Assembly (NCBI GenBank): GCA_023150805.1
Contig: JAKLKF010000049.1
Location: 1-51,245, forward strand
Source of the DNA: Myxococcota bacterium
GTDB lineage: Bacteria; Myxococcota_A; UBA796; UBA2385
Length of the DNA stretch: 51,245 nucleotides
Direction: 5' to 3'
The position numbers and the translations under genes are program-made. How positions within the stretch are numbered: position 1 is the first letter of the stretch; each line of letters begins with the position of its first letter. The notes below the pieces were generated by a model. It was not told where the DNA came from. It did not search any database and saw nothing but the letters and a program-made list of their open reading frames with translations. Below, one piece after another: positions 26,655-35,730 of this stretch.

Positions 26655-26907
26655 CGGGGTCCCAGTCGAAGGCGGCGATCATCAGCTCGCGGGGCAAGCG
26701 CAGCGCCGCGAGGCGCAGCGTCCGCTCCCGGGGCCCGTCGTCGGGGTACCACGCGCGCATCCGGACCTCGGCCATCGCGCGCGACCGGGCGTTGAGCTGG
26801 CCGACGATGGCCATGCGTTCGGCGACCGACAGCGCTCGCCACCGCTCGACCTGGACGCGCGCGGCGTCGTCGTCGGTGTCCGAGAGGAGGGTGGAGCGCT
26901 CGTTCAC
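26638..26907 (-). CDS. Small protein paired with the nucleotidyltransferase (putative toxin-antitoxin partner)
   Basis: The 89-residue product is charged. Its core, RWRALSVAERMAIVGQLN, and the tail ALRLPRELMIAAFDWDPD resemble small proteins of the 'W-x-x-M-s-p-a-E+' type that I recall being encoded upstream of nucleotidyltransferase genes; this is memory, not a search. A TAGGCT -10-like hexamer lies only about 7 bases before the GTG, so the message may be leaderless. It overlaps the next gene by 17 bp, which forces co-translation, as in toxin-antitoxin operons. Low certainty on the start. Confidence 0.65.
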   Translation of the reverse strand: MNERSTLLSDTDDDAARVQVERWRALSVAERMAIVGQLNARSRAMAEVRMRAWYPDDGPRERTLRLAALRLPRELMIAAFDWDPDERGR

Positions 26908-26964
26908 GGGCTCAGCCTATCGTGCCCGGCGAGTCGGGAGAGCTCCTCCTTCCCCGCCCCGTCG

Positions 26965-26970
26965 TACACT
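26965..26970 (+). promoter_or_regulatory. Candidate -10 promoter element (TACACT)
   Basis: TCGTACACT lies 20 bp before the GTG of the small secreted-protein gene, followed by a C-rich stretch and GGAGG five bases before the start. This matches the arrangement before the Notum-like gene. No -35 is obvious. Confidence 0.45.
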
Positions 26971-26990
26971 GCACTCCCCCGGAGGTCCCC

Positions 26991-27458
26991 GTGCACCGAC
27001 TCCTCGCCCTCTCGCTCGCCCTCTCCGGCCCCGCGCTCGCCGGGACGTCGATCTCGGCCGACAACCTGAGCCTGGGCCAGGTGTCCATGCAGTCCTCCTC
27101 GGCGGGGAGCACCCTGACCATCGACTGGCTGGAGGTCGACGGGCAGCGGGTGCATGCCGTCTCCTGCACGCTGCCGAAGGCGCCGCTGCTGGGGGCGGTG
27201 ATCATCGGCCCCGCGCTGGGCGTGGGCGTGAAGGCGGCCCAGGCCTGCCAGAAGAGCGGCGGCGCCGCCGCGAAGGTGTCCTGGAGCTGGGACGGCGCCG
27301 CGACCGGCGGCCTGTCGGTGGCCGGGCCCGCCAGCGGCGTGGCGGACTGCGTGTCCAAGGCGATGGCGACCATGCCCGCGCCGCTGCAGGCCACCTGCTC
27401 GGCGGTGGTGCTCCTGGGGGAGCGCGCGGCGGCGGAAGCCGCGGCGAAGGCGCTCTAG
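26991..27458 (+). CDS. Small secreted protein of unknown family
   Basis: The 155-residue product begins with a signal peptide (RLLALSLALSGPALAG) at a GTG after GGAGG. The mature part contains a Gly/Ala-rich hydrophobic hairpin (LLGAVIIGPALGVGVK) and four cysteines. It could be a small periplasmic or membrane-associated factor. No motif was recognised. The kinase gene follows 17 bp later, so the two are probably in one operon. Confidence 0.7.
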   Translation: MHRLLALSLALSGPALAGTSISADNLSLGQVSMQSSSAGSTLTIDWLEVDGQRVHAVSCTLPKAPLLGAVIIGPALGVGVKAAQACQKSGGAAAKVSWSWDGAATGGLSVAGPASGVADCVSKAMATMPAPLQATCSAVVLLGERAAAEAAAKAL

Positions 27459-27475
27459 CCCCGGACCCGACCCTG

Positions 27476-30436
27476 ATGCCCCCGCGCGACGACGGCGACG
27501 ACCCCGCGGCGCCCGACACCTGGAGCCTGCCCGAGGCCCCGGTGCTGGGGGGCCGCTACCGGCGTGGCGAGCGGCTGGGCACCGGCGGCGGCGGGGACGT
27601 CTTCGCGGGCACGGACCTGCGGCAGGGCCGCGCCGTGGCGCTCAAGCGCCTGCACCGGCCCGAGGATCCTCGCGTGCAGCGGGAGATAGGGGCGCTGCGC
27701 CACCTGGACCTCCCCGGCGTGGTGCGCCTGCTGGACGTGGTCGAGGAGGAGCAGCAGACCTGGCTGGTGATGGAGCGGGTCTACGGCCAGGCCTTCCCCG
27801 GTCCGCTGGAGCCCGGAGGACCGGCCTCCCGCTGGGCCCAGCTCCGGCCGGTGGTGCTGGCCCTGCTGGAGACGCTGGAGGCCGTTCACGCGGCGGGCAT
27901 GCTGCACCGGGACCTGAAGCCGGGCAACGTGCTGGTCGACGCGGCGGGCTGCCCGGTCCTGGTCGACTTCGGCCTGGCGCGGGGCGAGGGGCTGCTGTCG
28001 ACCGTCACCGTCCAGGGCGCCATCGTCGGCACGCCGCGCTACCTGGCGCCGGAGCTGCTGGCGGGACAGCGCGCCGACCTGCGCAGCGACCTGTACGCGG
28101 TCGGCGTGATGGTGTTCGAGGCGCTCGCTGGCGAGCCACCGCACCCCGTCGACCGGCTGGAGGCGCTGATCGCGGCGCGCCGCCTGGAGCCGGCCCCCTC
28201 GCTGGCGCGCTGCTGCCCCGAGCTGCCGCGGGCCTGCACCGACCTGGTGGACGCCCTGCTGCAGCGCGAGCCGGATCGGCGCCCCCCCTCGGCGGGCGCG
28301 GCGCTCGCCATGCTCACCGGGCGCCACGGGCCGGGGCTGCCCTGGCTGGGCGACGCCGAGGGCATCGCGACGCTGGTGGCGGCGGTGGTGGCCGGCCGGC
28401 AGGCCGAGGTGGTGGGGCCGCCCGGCTCGGGGCGCACGCGCCTGCTGCGCGAGGTCGAGGCGCGGCTGCTGGGCGAGGGGCGGGCCTGCCGCTGGCTGGC
28501 CCCGGGACGCGCCCCCTTCGAGAGCCTGGCCGAGGTGGTGGCGGTGCCCGACGGCGGCGACGTGCGTGGCCAGGTGCGGCGGGCGCTGGCGGAGCGCGTC
28601 GCGGGCGAGGTGCTGATCGCCGACGACGCCGAGCGGCTGGACCGCTGGACCCGGCAGGTGCTGGCCGAGGTCGTGGGCGCCGTGCTGTGGGGGCGCGGGG
28701 CGGCGGACGGCGGCAGCGGACTGCCGCGCGTGACCCTGGGCCCGCTCTCGGCAGAGGCGCTGCGGCCGCTCTTCGCCGGGCCCGAGGAGCTGCTGCACCT
28801 GCCGTCGGACGGGGCGCGCCTGCTGCGGGCGCGCACGGGCGGCCTGGCCGGGCGGGTCGAGGCCGAGGTGCGGGCGTGGCTGCGGGCGGGCCTGGCGCGG
28901 TGGGAGGGGGAGCGGTTGCGGCTGGCGCGGGCCGACCTGGAGCGGCTCCTGGCCGGCGAGGCCGACGCGCCGCGCGCCCGGATCGAGCTGGATCCGGACC
29001 TGGACGAGCTGCTGGCCGTGATCGGCTGCGGCGGGCACGGCCTGCGCGCCGACGAGCTGCAGCGCGCGCTGGGGCGCCCGGCCTGGCAGCTCGACCTGGA
29101 GCTGGAGGCGCTGCGGGACGCTGGCGCCCTCACCCTGGACGAGGCCCGCGGCGTGCACCCGCTGGCCCGCGGGCACGCGGCCGAGCGCTGGGGGGCACAG
29201 CGGCGCGCCGAGGTCCACAGTGCGCTGGCGGCGGCCATCGAGGACGACCCGGTGCGGCGGCTCCGGCACCTGCTGCTGGCGGGCGCGGCCGCGCAGGTGC
29301 CCGAGGCGGCGGCGCGGGCGGCCGAGGCCCTGTGGGCGCGCGGCCGCGTCGGCGCGGGGCTGGCGCGGCTGCACCAGAGCCTGGAGCAGGTGCCGGCGCG
29401 GGGCGGCGACGATCCCCGCCTGCCCTGGCTGGTGCGCCTGGCGGTCCACGAGCGCACCGCCGCCGCGCTGGAGCGAGCCCTCGCCGCGCTCCCGGACGGT
29501 CCGCTGCGCGCCCTCGTGCGCGCCGCCCAGGGGGTGCGGGCCGGTGACGCCGCCGCCTGCGCCGCGCTGCGGACGCTGCGCCTTCCCGACCGCGACCTGC
29601 AGGCCCTGGCCGCCGACCTGTGCGTGCGGGGCGCGCGCCTGGGCTCGCCCACGGACGAGGCCCGCGTCGTGGCCGAGCTGGCCCCGGCCTTCCCTGGCAC
29701 CTGGGCCGAGGGCTGGCAGGGGCGCCTGGCCTACCGGCAGCGCCGCTTCCTCGATGCCGCCCTGCACCACGAGCGCGCGGCGGCCGCCTGGCCCGCCCTC
29801 GCCCGGCGGCTCGAAGACCTGCTCTACGCCGCCAGCGCCCGCCTGGAGGCCGGGGACCTGGAGGGCGCCGCGCGCCTGGCCGGCCAGCAGGCCCTGCCCC
29901 TGGCCGAGGCGGAGCGGCTGGTCGTCGCCGAGACCCGGGCGCGCCTGTACCTGCGGCTGTGCCGGCTGCGGGGGGGGGTGGCGCGGGCCCCTGACCTGGG
30001 CTGGGTCGAGGCCGTGCGGGCCCTGGAGGACGACTGGCTGCTGGGCATCGTCGCCGTCAACGAGGCCGGGCTGGCCGCGCGGCTGGACCTGGCCGAGCCC
30101 GGGATCGACCTGGCCCGGCAGGCGCACCTGGCCGCCACCCGGGCCCGGGACCCCGCGACCGCCACCTACGCCGAGGCCATCGCCTTGTCGCTGGGCGCGC
30201 GGCTGGAGCGCCCCCGCGAGCAGGTCCTCGCCGCCGCCCTGGGCTGCGGCGTGCCCGGAATCGCGCTCGACGCCGCCGCCCTCCTGGTGGAACAGCCCGT
30301 GGCCCGGCCCCTTCGCGAGGAGATCGAGCGCGCGGCGCAGGAGCTGGATCACAACTCCTGGCACTCGCGCCATGGCATCTTCAGCGTGGCCGAGGTCCGG
30401 CGCCGGCTCGGGTGGTCCGAGGAGGCGCCAGGCTGA
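27476..30436 (+). CDS. Ser/Thr protein kinase fused to a P-loop module and helical repeats
   Basis: The 986-residue product has an N-terminal Hanks-type kinase: Gly loop GTGGGG (35-40), K57 in VALK, catalytic HRDLKPGN (D146), DFG (164-166) and an APE motif (191-193). Residues 280-700 hold a P-loop-like NTPase region. Its Walker A reads GPPGSGRT (314-321), with Arg320 where Lys is expected, and an acidic IADD (381-384) follows as Walker B. The C-terminal 450 residues are Ala/Arg/Leu-rich helical repeats (TPR-like). The architecture resembles PknK-type kinases with AAA/TPR sensors. The missing Lys suggests nucleotide hydrolysis is lost or altered. The kinase core looks complete and active. Confidence 0.85.
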   Translation: MPPRDDGDDPAAPDTWSLPEAPVLGGRYRRGERLGTGGGGDVFAGTDLRQGRAVALKRLHRPEDPRVQREIGALRHLDLPGVVRLLDVVEEEQQTWLVMERVYGQAFPGPLEPGGPASRWAQLRPVVLALLETLEAVHAAGMLHRDLKPGNVLVDAAGCPVLVDFGLARGEGLLSTVTVQGAIVGTPRYLAPELLAGQRADLRSDLYAVGVMVFEALAGEPPHPVDRLEALIAARRLEPAPSLARCCPELPRACTDLVDALLQREPDRRPPSAGAALAMLTGRHGPGLPWLGDAEGIATLVAAVVAGRQAEVVGPPGSGRTRLLREVEARLLGEGRACRWLAPGRAPFESLAEVVAVPDGGDVRGQVRRALAERVAGEVLIADDAERLDRWTRQVLAEVVGAVLWGRGAADGGSGLPRVTLGPLSAEALRPLFAGPEELLHLPSDGARLLRARTGGLAGRVEAEVRAWLRAGLARWEGERLRLARADLERLLAGEADAPRARIELDPDLDELLAVIGCGGHGLRADELQRALGRPAWQLDLELEALRDAGALTLDEARGVHPLARGHAAERWGAQRRAEVHSALAAAIEDDPVRRLRHLLLAGAAAQVPEAAARAAEALWARGRVGAGLARLHQSLEQVPARGGDDPRLPWLVRLAVHERTAAALERALAALPDGPLRALVRAAQGVRAGDAAACAALRTLRLPDRDLQALAADLCVRGARLGSPTDEARVVAELAPAFPGTWAEGWQGRLAYRQRRFLDAALHHERAAAAWPALARRLEDLLYAASARLEAGDLEGAARLAGQQALPLAEAERLVVAETRARLYLRLCRLRGGVARAPDLGWVEAVRALEDDWLLGIVAVNEAGLAARLDLAEPGIDLARQAHLAATRARDPATATYAEAIALSLGARLERPREQVLAAALGCGVPGIALDAAALLVEQPVARPLREEIERAAQELDHNSWHSRHGIFSVAEVRRRLGWSEEAPG

Positions 30437-30465
30437 TCCTGGGACCGGCCGCGCGGAGGTGGAAC

Positions 30466-31554
30466 ATGGCACCGTTGCCGAGCAACGAGCGGGTGAAGGC
30501 GCTGATCCTGTCGGGGGAGCTGATCGTGGGGTTCATGGTCGGCACGGGGGGCGGCCCCGGCGACGACGACACGCCGTGGACGGAGCAGTGGTTCTTCTTC
30601 GGTGACACGGACGGCCAGACCTACGGCAACTTCCCGGACCAGCAGCAGCCCGAGGCGCTGTCCGTCCTCGGCAGCATGCTGTTCGATTCCTTCAGGGGGG
30701 GCCCCCCGCCGTCTGACGCCGACGCCGCGAAGTCCAGGACCGAGGACGAGGAGGAGGAGATCGGGAAGAAGTTCATCCACAAGAAGGGGGCCTGGCTTCG
30801 TTCGGGCAGGGGGCGGCGGACCGACCGAGCGAAACTCCGCGCGAGGATCCTGTCCAAGCCGAATCCCAAGATCGACGAGGTCGGGGGCCGTGCGGGCGGT
30901 CCTTCGATCTCGTGGGAGACCTTCCCGTGCGGTGGCACCTACCTGGGCAGCTACCACCACGTGATGAACCCGGCGCAGGACTCGCCGGAGACCTTCTTCG
31001 ACACCGGCCTGAAGAACCTGCTCGACGAGTGCGGCCGGGTCGACCTGAGCGGTGACATCGGCTATGTCTACGGGACGGTGCAGCGACGGAAGAACAAGCC
31101 GCTGTCGCCCACGCCGGGGAACAACGACTGGATCGAGCCTCTGTGCGCAGAGGCTGCGTCGTTGGCGCCCAAGGTGACCAAGATCTACCGTGGTCCGGAA
31201 GCAGATCCGATCCTGGTCGGCTACGCCTACTCCCGGTCCGCCGATGTGACGCAGCAGGTGTGGGACAAGGTGCGCGGTGTCCACCAGTTCGTCGTCGCGG
31301 GCACGCCGGTGCATGAGCCGGGCTCGGACACCAAGATGGTCGACGTGACCGTCCCCCAGCCGGTTCCGTCCTACCTGAACTCGGCCAAGGACTTCGCCGC
31401 CTGGCTGGCCGGCGGCGGGGGCGGGTGGCCGCTGGGTGTGACCGGCGACCCCATCCACTGCGACTACTACTACGGCTGCGCCTACGTCACCCTGGACTGC
31501 GACCCGGATCAGAACGACCGCCCCCAGACCCCGGCGCAGTACCCCGGCTCCTGA
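30466..31554 (+). CDS. Conserved-looking hypothetical protein, 362 residues
   Basis: I do not recognise this gene. The start is an ATG after GGAGGTGG. The sequence begins MAPLPSNERVKALILSGELI, has an acidic/basic patch near residue 88-120 (EDEEEE, then KK and RRR clusters), and a C-terminal half with Cys/Tyr-rich CDYYYGCAYVTLDCDPD. There is no signal peptide and no clear transmembrane helix. Codon use is less GC-skewed than the kinase gene upstream (29-bp gap), which may mark recent acquisition. It could be the substrate or partner of the upstream kinase; that is speculation. Confidence 0.6.
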   Translation: MAPLPSNERVKALILSGELIVGFMVGTGGGPGDDDTPWTEQWFFFGDTDGQTYGNFPDQQQPEALSVLGSMLFDSFRGGPPPSDADAAKSRTEDEEEEIGKKFIHKKGAWLRSGRGRRTDRAKLRARILSKPNPKIDEVGGRAGGPSISWETFPCGGTYLGSYHHVMNPAQDSPETFFDTGLKNLLDECGRVDLSGDIGYVYGTVQRRKNKPLSPTPGNNDWIEPLCAEAASLAPKVTKIYRGPEADPILVGYAYSRSADVTQQVWDKVRGVHQFVVAGTPVHEPGSDTKMVDVTVPQPVPSYLNSAKDFAAWLAGGGGGWPLGVTGDPIHCDYYYGCAYVTLDCDPDQNDRPQTPAQYPGS

Positions 31555-31591
31555 GCCCACATCTCGCGGTGCGATCGACCTGGCTGCCGCC

Positions 31592-31999
31592 TCAGCGGGC
31601 GGCGGCCCGGTCCAAGGCCCAGAAGTCCCGGGGACGGACGATGTTGATCTCCCGCCACGGGTGGAGGACCAGCAGGTCTTCATCGCCGGTGACCAGGACC
31701 TGCGCTGGAAAGGCGGCTGCGAGGGCGAGGATCCGATCATCGTCGGGGTCCCGGCAGACGGCCACATCCAGCGGCGTCGGGTCGATGACCGTGGCGGTGC
31801 TCACCAGCAGCGCGCGGACCTCACGCGCGCGGTCGAACGGGAGGCGGAACTTCTCCCGAAGCACGCGATCCACCTCGGCGAGCAGGTTCGCGTCGACCGC
31901 GTACTCGTGTGCGCCCAAGACGCGAGCGAACAGTTCGGCACAGGCGCCCCGGGTCGCCACGGCGGCGACGATGACGTTGGTGTCGAGCACCACCTTCAC
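31592..31999 (-). CDS. PIN-domain ribonuclease, toxin component
   Basis: The 135-residue product is a PIN domain. The acidic residues are D6 (in LDTNVIVAA), E42, the DPDDD cluster at 84-88, and D106/D108 (in TGDEDLL), which together bind the catalytic metal for RNA cleavage. The GTG start is inside a 14-bp tandem repeat that also holds the antitoxin stop. The upstream gene encodes a ribbon-helix-helix protein, the standard partner. It is convergent with the unknown 362-residue gene. Confidence 0.9.
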   Translation of the reverse strand: MKVVLDTNVIVAAVATRGACAELFARVLGAHEYAVDANLLAEVDRVLREKFRLPFDRAREVRALLVSTATVIDPTPLDVAVCRDPDDDRILALAAAFPAQVLVTGDEDLLVLHPWREINIVRPRDFWALDRAAAR

Positions 32000-32030
32000 G
32001 ACACCACCTTCACGACACCACCTTCAGGAC
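31989..32030. repeat. Three tandem 14-bp repeats at the toxin-antitoxin junction
   Basis: The unit ACCACCTTCACGAC occurs at 31989-32002, 32003-32016 and, with one change, 32017-32030 (plus-strand reading). On the minus strand each copy contains GTGAAGGTGGT, so the toxin start codon and a ribosome-site-like AAGGTGG are both repeated, and the last copy contains the antitoxin stop. Copy number would change translational coupling of the pair. Confidence 0.9.
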
Positions 32031-32242
32031 ACGGTCCGGAAGACATCCTCGTCGGTGAAGGCGCCCGCGGCCTCGGCGAAGGGGATCACCTGCGCACGAA
32101 CCTGCTCGAACTGCCGAAGGGCGAGGTAGCGTCGCAGCGCGTCGCGGACGATCTCACTGCGGGATGTGCCCTCTTCTTCGGCGAAGGCGTCCAGGCGCTC
32201 CGCCAGCTCGGGGGGGAGGCTGATGGCGACGCTGTGGCGCAT
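32024..32242 (-). CDS. Ribbon-helix-helix (CopG-type) antitoxin
   Basis: The 72-residue product has the RHH pattern: beta strand RHSVAISLPP, then ELAERLDAFAEEEGTSRSEIVRDALRRYL. These repressor-like proteins bind operator DNA as dimers and cap the cognate toxin with their flexible C-terminus. It precedes the PIN toxin by 24 bp and should be autoregulatory. An inverted repeat lies just before its ATG. Confidence 0.9.
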   Translation of the reverse strand: MRHSVAISLPPELAERLDAFAEEEGTSRSEIVRDALRRYLALRQFEQVRAQVIPFAEAAGAFTDEDVFRTVS

Positions 32243-32251
32243 GGGTGCTCC

Positions 32252-32270
32252 TGTATGCGTTTCTGATACA
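32252..32270. promoter_or_regulatory. Candidate operator of the RHH/PIN operon
   Basis: TGTAT-N9-ATACA, an inverted repeat with perfect 5-bp arms, lies 10-28 bp upstream of the antitoxin start on the minus strand. The position is right for autorepression of the antitoxin-toxin operon. It may overlap the -10 region. Confidence 0.5.
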
Positions 32271-32328
32271 CCCTCTGGAGAGCGTCGTCAACCGGCCACG
32301 GACATGTGCCGCCGGCCCGCCTCGCCCT

Positions 32329-33840
32329 TCAGGCCAGCCCCTGCCGGTAGTGGCTCCACTCGATGCCCAGGCGCCGCATCCGACTGCGCAGGGTGTGGGG
32401 GTTGACCCCCAGGGCGCGGGCGGCGCCGAAGGGGCCCTCGATGCGGCCGTGGCAGCGGGCCAGGGCCGCCTCGATGCCCTCGCGCTCGTCGCCGGTCGGC
32501 GGGGTGGCCGGGGCGGGTCCGCCGACGGCGCCACCCAGGGCGGGCCCCACCTCCAGGCTGTGGCCATTGCCCAGGATGGCGGCGCGCTCGATGACGGCGG
32601 CCAGCTCGCGCACGTTGCCCGGCCAGTCATACGACACCAGGCGCTCGACGTCTTCGGCCCGCACCGTGAGCGATCGGCCGAACAGGCGCTGGCCGGCGCG
32701 GTCGGCGAAGTGGGCGGCCAGGGCGGGGATGTCGGCGCGGCGCTGGCGCAGGGCCGGCAGGTTCATCGGGAAGACGCTGATCCGGTACCACAGGTCCTGG
32801 CGGAAGCTGCCCTGGCGCACCATGGCCGCCATGTCCCGGTGGGTGGCGGCCACGATGCGCACGTCGACCTTGTGGGTGTCCTGGCCGCCGACGCGCTGGA
32901 CGCTGCCGTCCTGCAGGACGCGCAGCAGGCGGACCTGGGCGGCGGGCGGCAGCTCGGCGACCTCGTCCAGGAACAGGGTGCCGCCGTCGGCGCGCTCGAA
33001 CCAGCCCTTGCGCTGGGCGATGGCGCCCGTGAAGCTGCCCTTCTCGTGGCCGAACAGCTCGCTGTCGACCAGCTCGGTGGGGATGGCGCCGCAGTTGACC
33101 CGCAGGAAGGGTCCGCGCGCCCGGCGGGAGCGGCTGTGGATGGCCCGGGCGACCACCTCCTTGCCCGCGCCGGTCTCGCCCAGGATGAGCACGGGCGCGT
33201 CGGTGGGGGCGACCTGGTCGACGCGCTGCATCACCTGGTACAGGCCGGTGCCGGCGCCGACGATGGCCTCGGAGACGTCCTGGCGGGCCAGGCGGGTCAG
33301 CAGCGCGGCGCGGTCCTGCTCGGCGGCCTCTCGCAGGCGGGCCAGCTCGTGCAGGCGCAGGTCGTTCTCCAGCGCCGAGGTGAAGGGCTCGAGCAGGGCC
33401 TGCACCAGGGGGCGCCAGGCCTCCAGGCTGCCCCCCAGGGCCAGGACGCCGACCAGGTTCTCGCCGTCGACCAGGGGGCCGGCCAGCACGGCGCCGGGCA
33501 CGCCCTCGGGCAGCACCAGGCGGCCCAGGCCGGTCGCCTCCCGGCTGGTCCAGCCCTGGACGCTGCCGCGGGCCGCCCAGGCCAGCAGCTCCTCCTGCCG
33601 GGGCGAGGGCACGCTGGTCCGCGCCGGCAGGGACAGCAGCCAGTCGGCCTCGCCGGCGGTCGCGACCGTCTCCAGCCGCGCCCGCTCCAGGTCCCAGCGC
33701 CGCACCAGCAGCCAGTCGATGGGCAGCCGCTCCTGCAGGATGCGCAGCAGCCCGCCGGCGGACTCCTCGATGTCGAGGTGCCGGCAGACCTCTCGCCAGA
33801 CCTGGGCGAGGATCTCGGCGTGCTGCAGCGCGCGGGTCAC
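32329..33840 (-). CDS. Sigma-54-dependent transcriptional activator (GAF-AAA+-Fis HTH)
   Basis: The 503-residue product begins at a GTG overlapping the cysA stop. Residues 1-165 fit a GAF-type sensor. The AAA+ core has Walker A GETGAGKE (221-228), the sigma-54 contact loop GSFTGA (268-273; common variant of GAFTGA) and Walker B LFLDEV (289-294). The C-terminus is a Fis-type helix-turn-helix ([15 protein letters not shown]). It should bind upstream sites and open sigma-54 promoters, here those of the porin and sbp. Being last in the operon implies positive feedback. The ligand of the GAF domain is not known. Confidence 0.93.
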   Translation of the reverse strand: MTRALQHAEILAQVWREVCRHLDIEESAGGLLRILQERLPIDWLLVRRWDLERARLETVATAGEADWLLSLPARTSVPSPRQEELLAWAARGSVQGWTSREATGLGRLVLPEGVPGAVLAGPLVDGENLVGVLALGGSLEAWRPLVQALLEPFTSALENDLRLHELARLREAAEQDRAALLTRLARQDVSEAIVGAGTGLYQVMQRVDQVAPTDAPVLILGETGAGKEVVARAIHSRSRRARGPFLRVNCGAIPTELVDSELFGHEKGSFTGAIAQRKGWFERADGGTLFLDEVAELPPAAQVRLLRVLQDGSVQRVGGQDTHKVDVRIVAATHRDMAAMVRQGSFRQDLWYRISVFPMNLPALRQRRADIPALAAHFADRAGQRLFGRSLTVRAEDVERLVSYDWPGNVRELAAVIERAAILGNGHSLEVGPALGGAVGGPAPATPPTGDEREGIEAALARCHGRIEGPFGAARALGVNPHTLRSRMRRLGIEWSHYRQGLA

Positions 33841-34901
33841 GAGGCGGGCTCCGGGGGAACGCCGGGCCAGGCCCGGGCGCGCGTGACCTCTATCGAGATC
33901 CGGCAGCCGACCTCGACCCCGTGCAGCAGGGAGGAGCGGCGAGGGAACTGGGCGAAGATGGGCGCCGGCTGCCCGTCGGGCCCGGCGCGGTCCAGCAGGG
34001 CCTCGACACGGACGCGATCGCCGATGGTCATCACCCGCCGCACGGTGGCCACGCCGGGGTCCTCCCGCCAGAACTTCAGGTCGTAGGCCCGCAGCACGAC
34101 GTGGACCTCCTGGCCGTCGGGCAGGCCGGACACGGGCGCCAGCAGCGGGCCGACCCGGGCGTGGTCGCCGTGGACGCGGCCGGTCAGCACGTTGACGTCG
34201 CCCACGAAGCGCGCGACGAACTCGGTCGCGGGGTGGTCGAGGATCTCCAGGGGCGTGCCGTGCTGCTCCAGGCGGCCGGACTGGATGATCATCACCCGGT
34301 CGGCGATGGCGAAGGCCTCCTCCTGGTCGTGGGTGACGAAGATGGTGGTGGCGCCGACCGCGTCGTGCATCCGGCGCAGCCACTGGCGCAGCTCCTCGCG
34401 GACCTTGGCGTCGACGGCGCCGAAGGGCTCGTCCAGCAGCAGGAGCTTGGGCGTGGGGGCCAGCGCCCGGGCCAGGGCGACGCGCTGGCGCTGGCCGCCC
34501 GAGATCTGCGACGGCATGCGGTCGCCCAGGCCCCGCAGGCCCATCACCTGGAGCAGTCGCTCGACCGTCCGCTGCTGCTCGGCCCTGGGCACGCCGCGGA
34601 CGTCCAGGCCGAAGGCGATGTTCTGCGCCACCGTCATGTGGCGGAAGAGGGCGTAGTGCTGGAAGACGAAGCCCACCTGCCGCTGCCGGGCGTGCAGGTG
34701 GTCGACCCGCGCGCCGTCCAGCCAGACCTGCCCGGCGTCCGCGGTCTCCAGGCCGGCGATGATGCGCAGCACCGTGGACTTGCCGCCGCCCGAGGGCCCC
34801 AGCAGCGCCACCAGCTCGCCGGGCTGCACCTCGAAGCTCATGGCGTCGACCACGGTGAGCGCCCCGAAGCGCTTGACCAGGTTGCGTACCTCAATCCCCA
34901 T
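33837..34901 (-). CDS. cysA: Sulfate/thiosulfate ABC transporter ATP-binding protein
   Basis: The 354-residue product shows Walker [10 protein letters not shown] (35-43), signature ISGGQRQR, Walker [13 protein letters not shown] and the H-loop FVTHDQEEA. The C-terminal TOBE-like domain fits CysA/PotA-type ATPases. It powers sulfate and thiosulfate import through the CysT/CysW pore. Start codon ATG overlaps the cysW end by 11 bp, and the stop overlaps the next start. The gene context (sbp-cysT-cysW) supports sulfate rather than molybdate or polyamine. Confidence 0.93.
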   Translation of the reverse strand: MGIEVRNLVKRFGALTVVDAMSFEVQPGELVALLGPSGGGKSTVLRIIAGLETADAGQVWLDGARVDHLHARQRQVGFVFQHYALFRHMTVAQNIAFGLDVRGVPRAEQQRTVERLLQVMGLRGLGDRMPSQISGGQRQRVALARALAPTPKLLLLDEPFGAVDAKVREELRQWLRRMHDAVGATTIFVTHDQEEAFAIADRVMIIQSGRLEQHGTPLEILDHPATEFVARFVGDVNVLTGRVHGDHARVGPLLAPVSGLPDGQEVHVVLRAYDLKFWREDPGVATVRRVMTIGDRVRVEALLDRAGPDGQPAPIFAQFPRRSSLLHGVEVGCRISIEVTRARAWPGVPPEPAS

Positions 34902-35730
34902 GGGCCGGGCTCCGCTTCTGGGTGGGATCGAGCCCCTGCATGAAGAGCAGGAGCAGGATGGCCGCGGCGGCGAGGATCAGGGCCATGCCGAAGGCGGCGG
35001 GCTCCTGGCGTTCCTCGATCGCGGCGTGGATGAAGGTGGTGGCGGTCTGGGTGCGGTTGGCGATCGAGCCGCCGACCACCAGCACGGCGCCGAACTCGCC
35101 GAGCGCCCGGGCGGTCGTCAGCGTCGTGCCGATGATCAGCCCTCCGCGCAGGTTGGGCAGGGTGATCCGCCAGAAGGTCTGCCAGGGGCTGGCGCCCAGC
35201 GTGGCGGCGGCCTGCTCCTCGCTGTCCCCGACCTCCTCCAGGACGAGCGCCACCTCGCGCAGGGTGAAGGGCAGGGTCACGAAGAGGGTCGCCAGCAGGA
35301 CCGAGGGCCAGGCGAAGGCGATCTCGACGCCGAGGCCGTCGAGCACCGGGCGCAGCACGCCGCTGCGGCCGAAGACCAGCAGGAAGGCCAGGCCGGTCAT
35401 GACCGGCGACAGCGCCAGCGGCATGTCGATCAGGGCGTCCAGCACCCGGCGCAGCCAGAAGCGCTGTCGCACCAGCACCAGCGCGCCGGCGACGCCGAAG
35501 ACGCCGTTGCAGGCGATGCAGGCCAGGGCCACCCCCAGCGTGAGCAGGAGCGCGTTGCGCGCCTCGGCCGAGAGCAGGGTCCGCAGCACCTCGCTGCGAT
35601 CCTGGACCACCGCGCCGACCAGGGCGAGCAGGGGCACGACCAGCAGCAGGGTGAGCCAGCCGCAGACGAGGGCGAAGACGAGGCGCGAGGCGCCCGCGGG
35701 CTTCCGCAGGATCCGTTCAGCCACGGCCAC
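34891..35730 (-). CDS. cysW: Sulfate ABC transporter permease
   Basis: The 279-residue product has about six hydrophobic helices and the permease EAA loop ([19 protein letters not shown]). The phrase [20 protein letters not shown] is characteristic of CysW. It forms the inner-membrane pore with CysT. It overlaps cysT by 14 bp and cysA by 11 bp, so the operon is tightly coupled. Confidence 0.93.
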   Translation of the reverse strand: MAVAERILRKPAGASRLVFALVCGWLTLLLVVPLLALVGAVVQDRSEVLRTLLSAEARNALLLTLGVALACIACNGVFGVAGALVLVRQRFWLRRVLDALIDMPLALSPVMTGLAFLLVFGRSGVLRPVLDGLGVEIAFAWPSVLLATLFVTLPFTLREVALVLEEVGDSEEQAAATLGASPWQTFWRITLPNLRGGLIIGTTLTTARALGEFGAVLVVGGSIANRTQTATTFIHAAIEERQEPAAFGMALILAAAAILLLLFMQGLDPTQKRSPAHGD

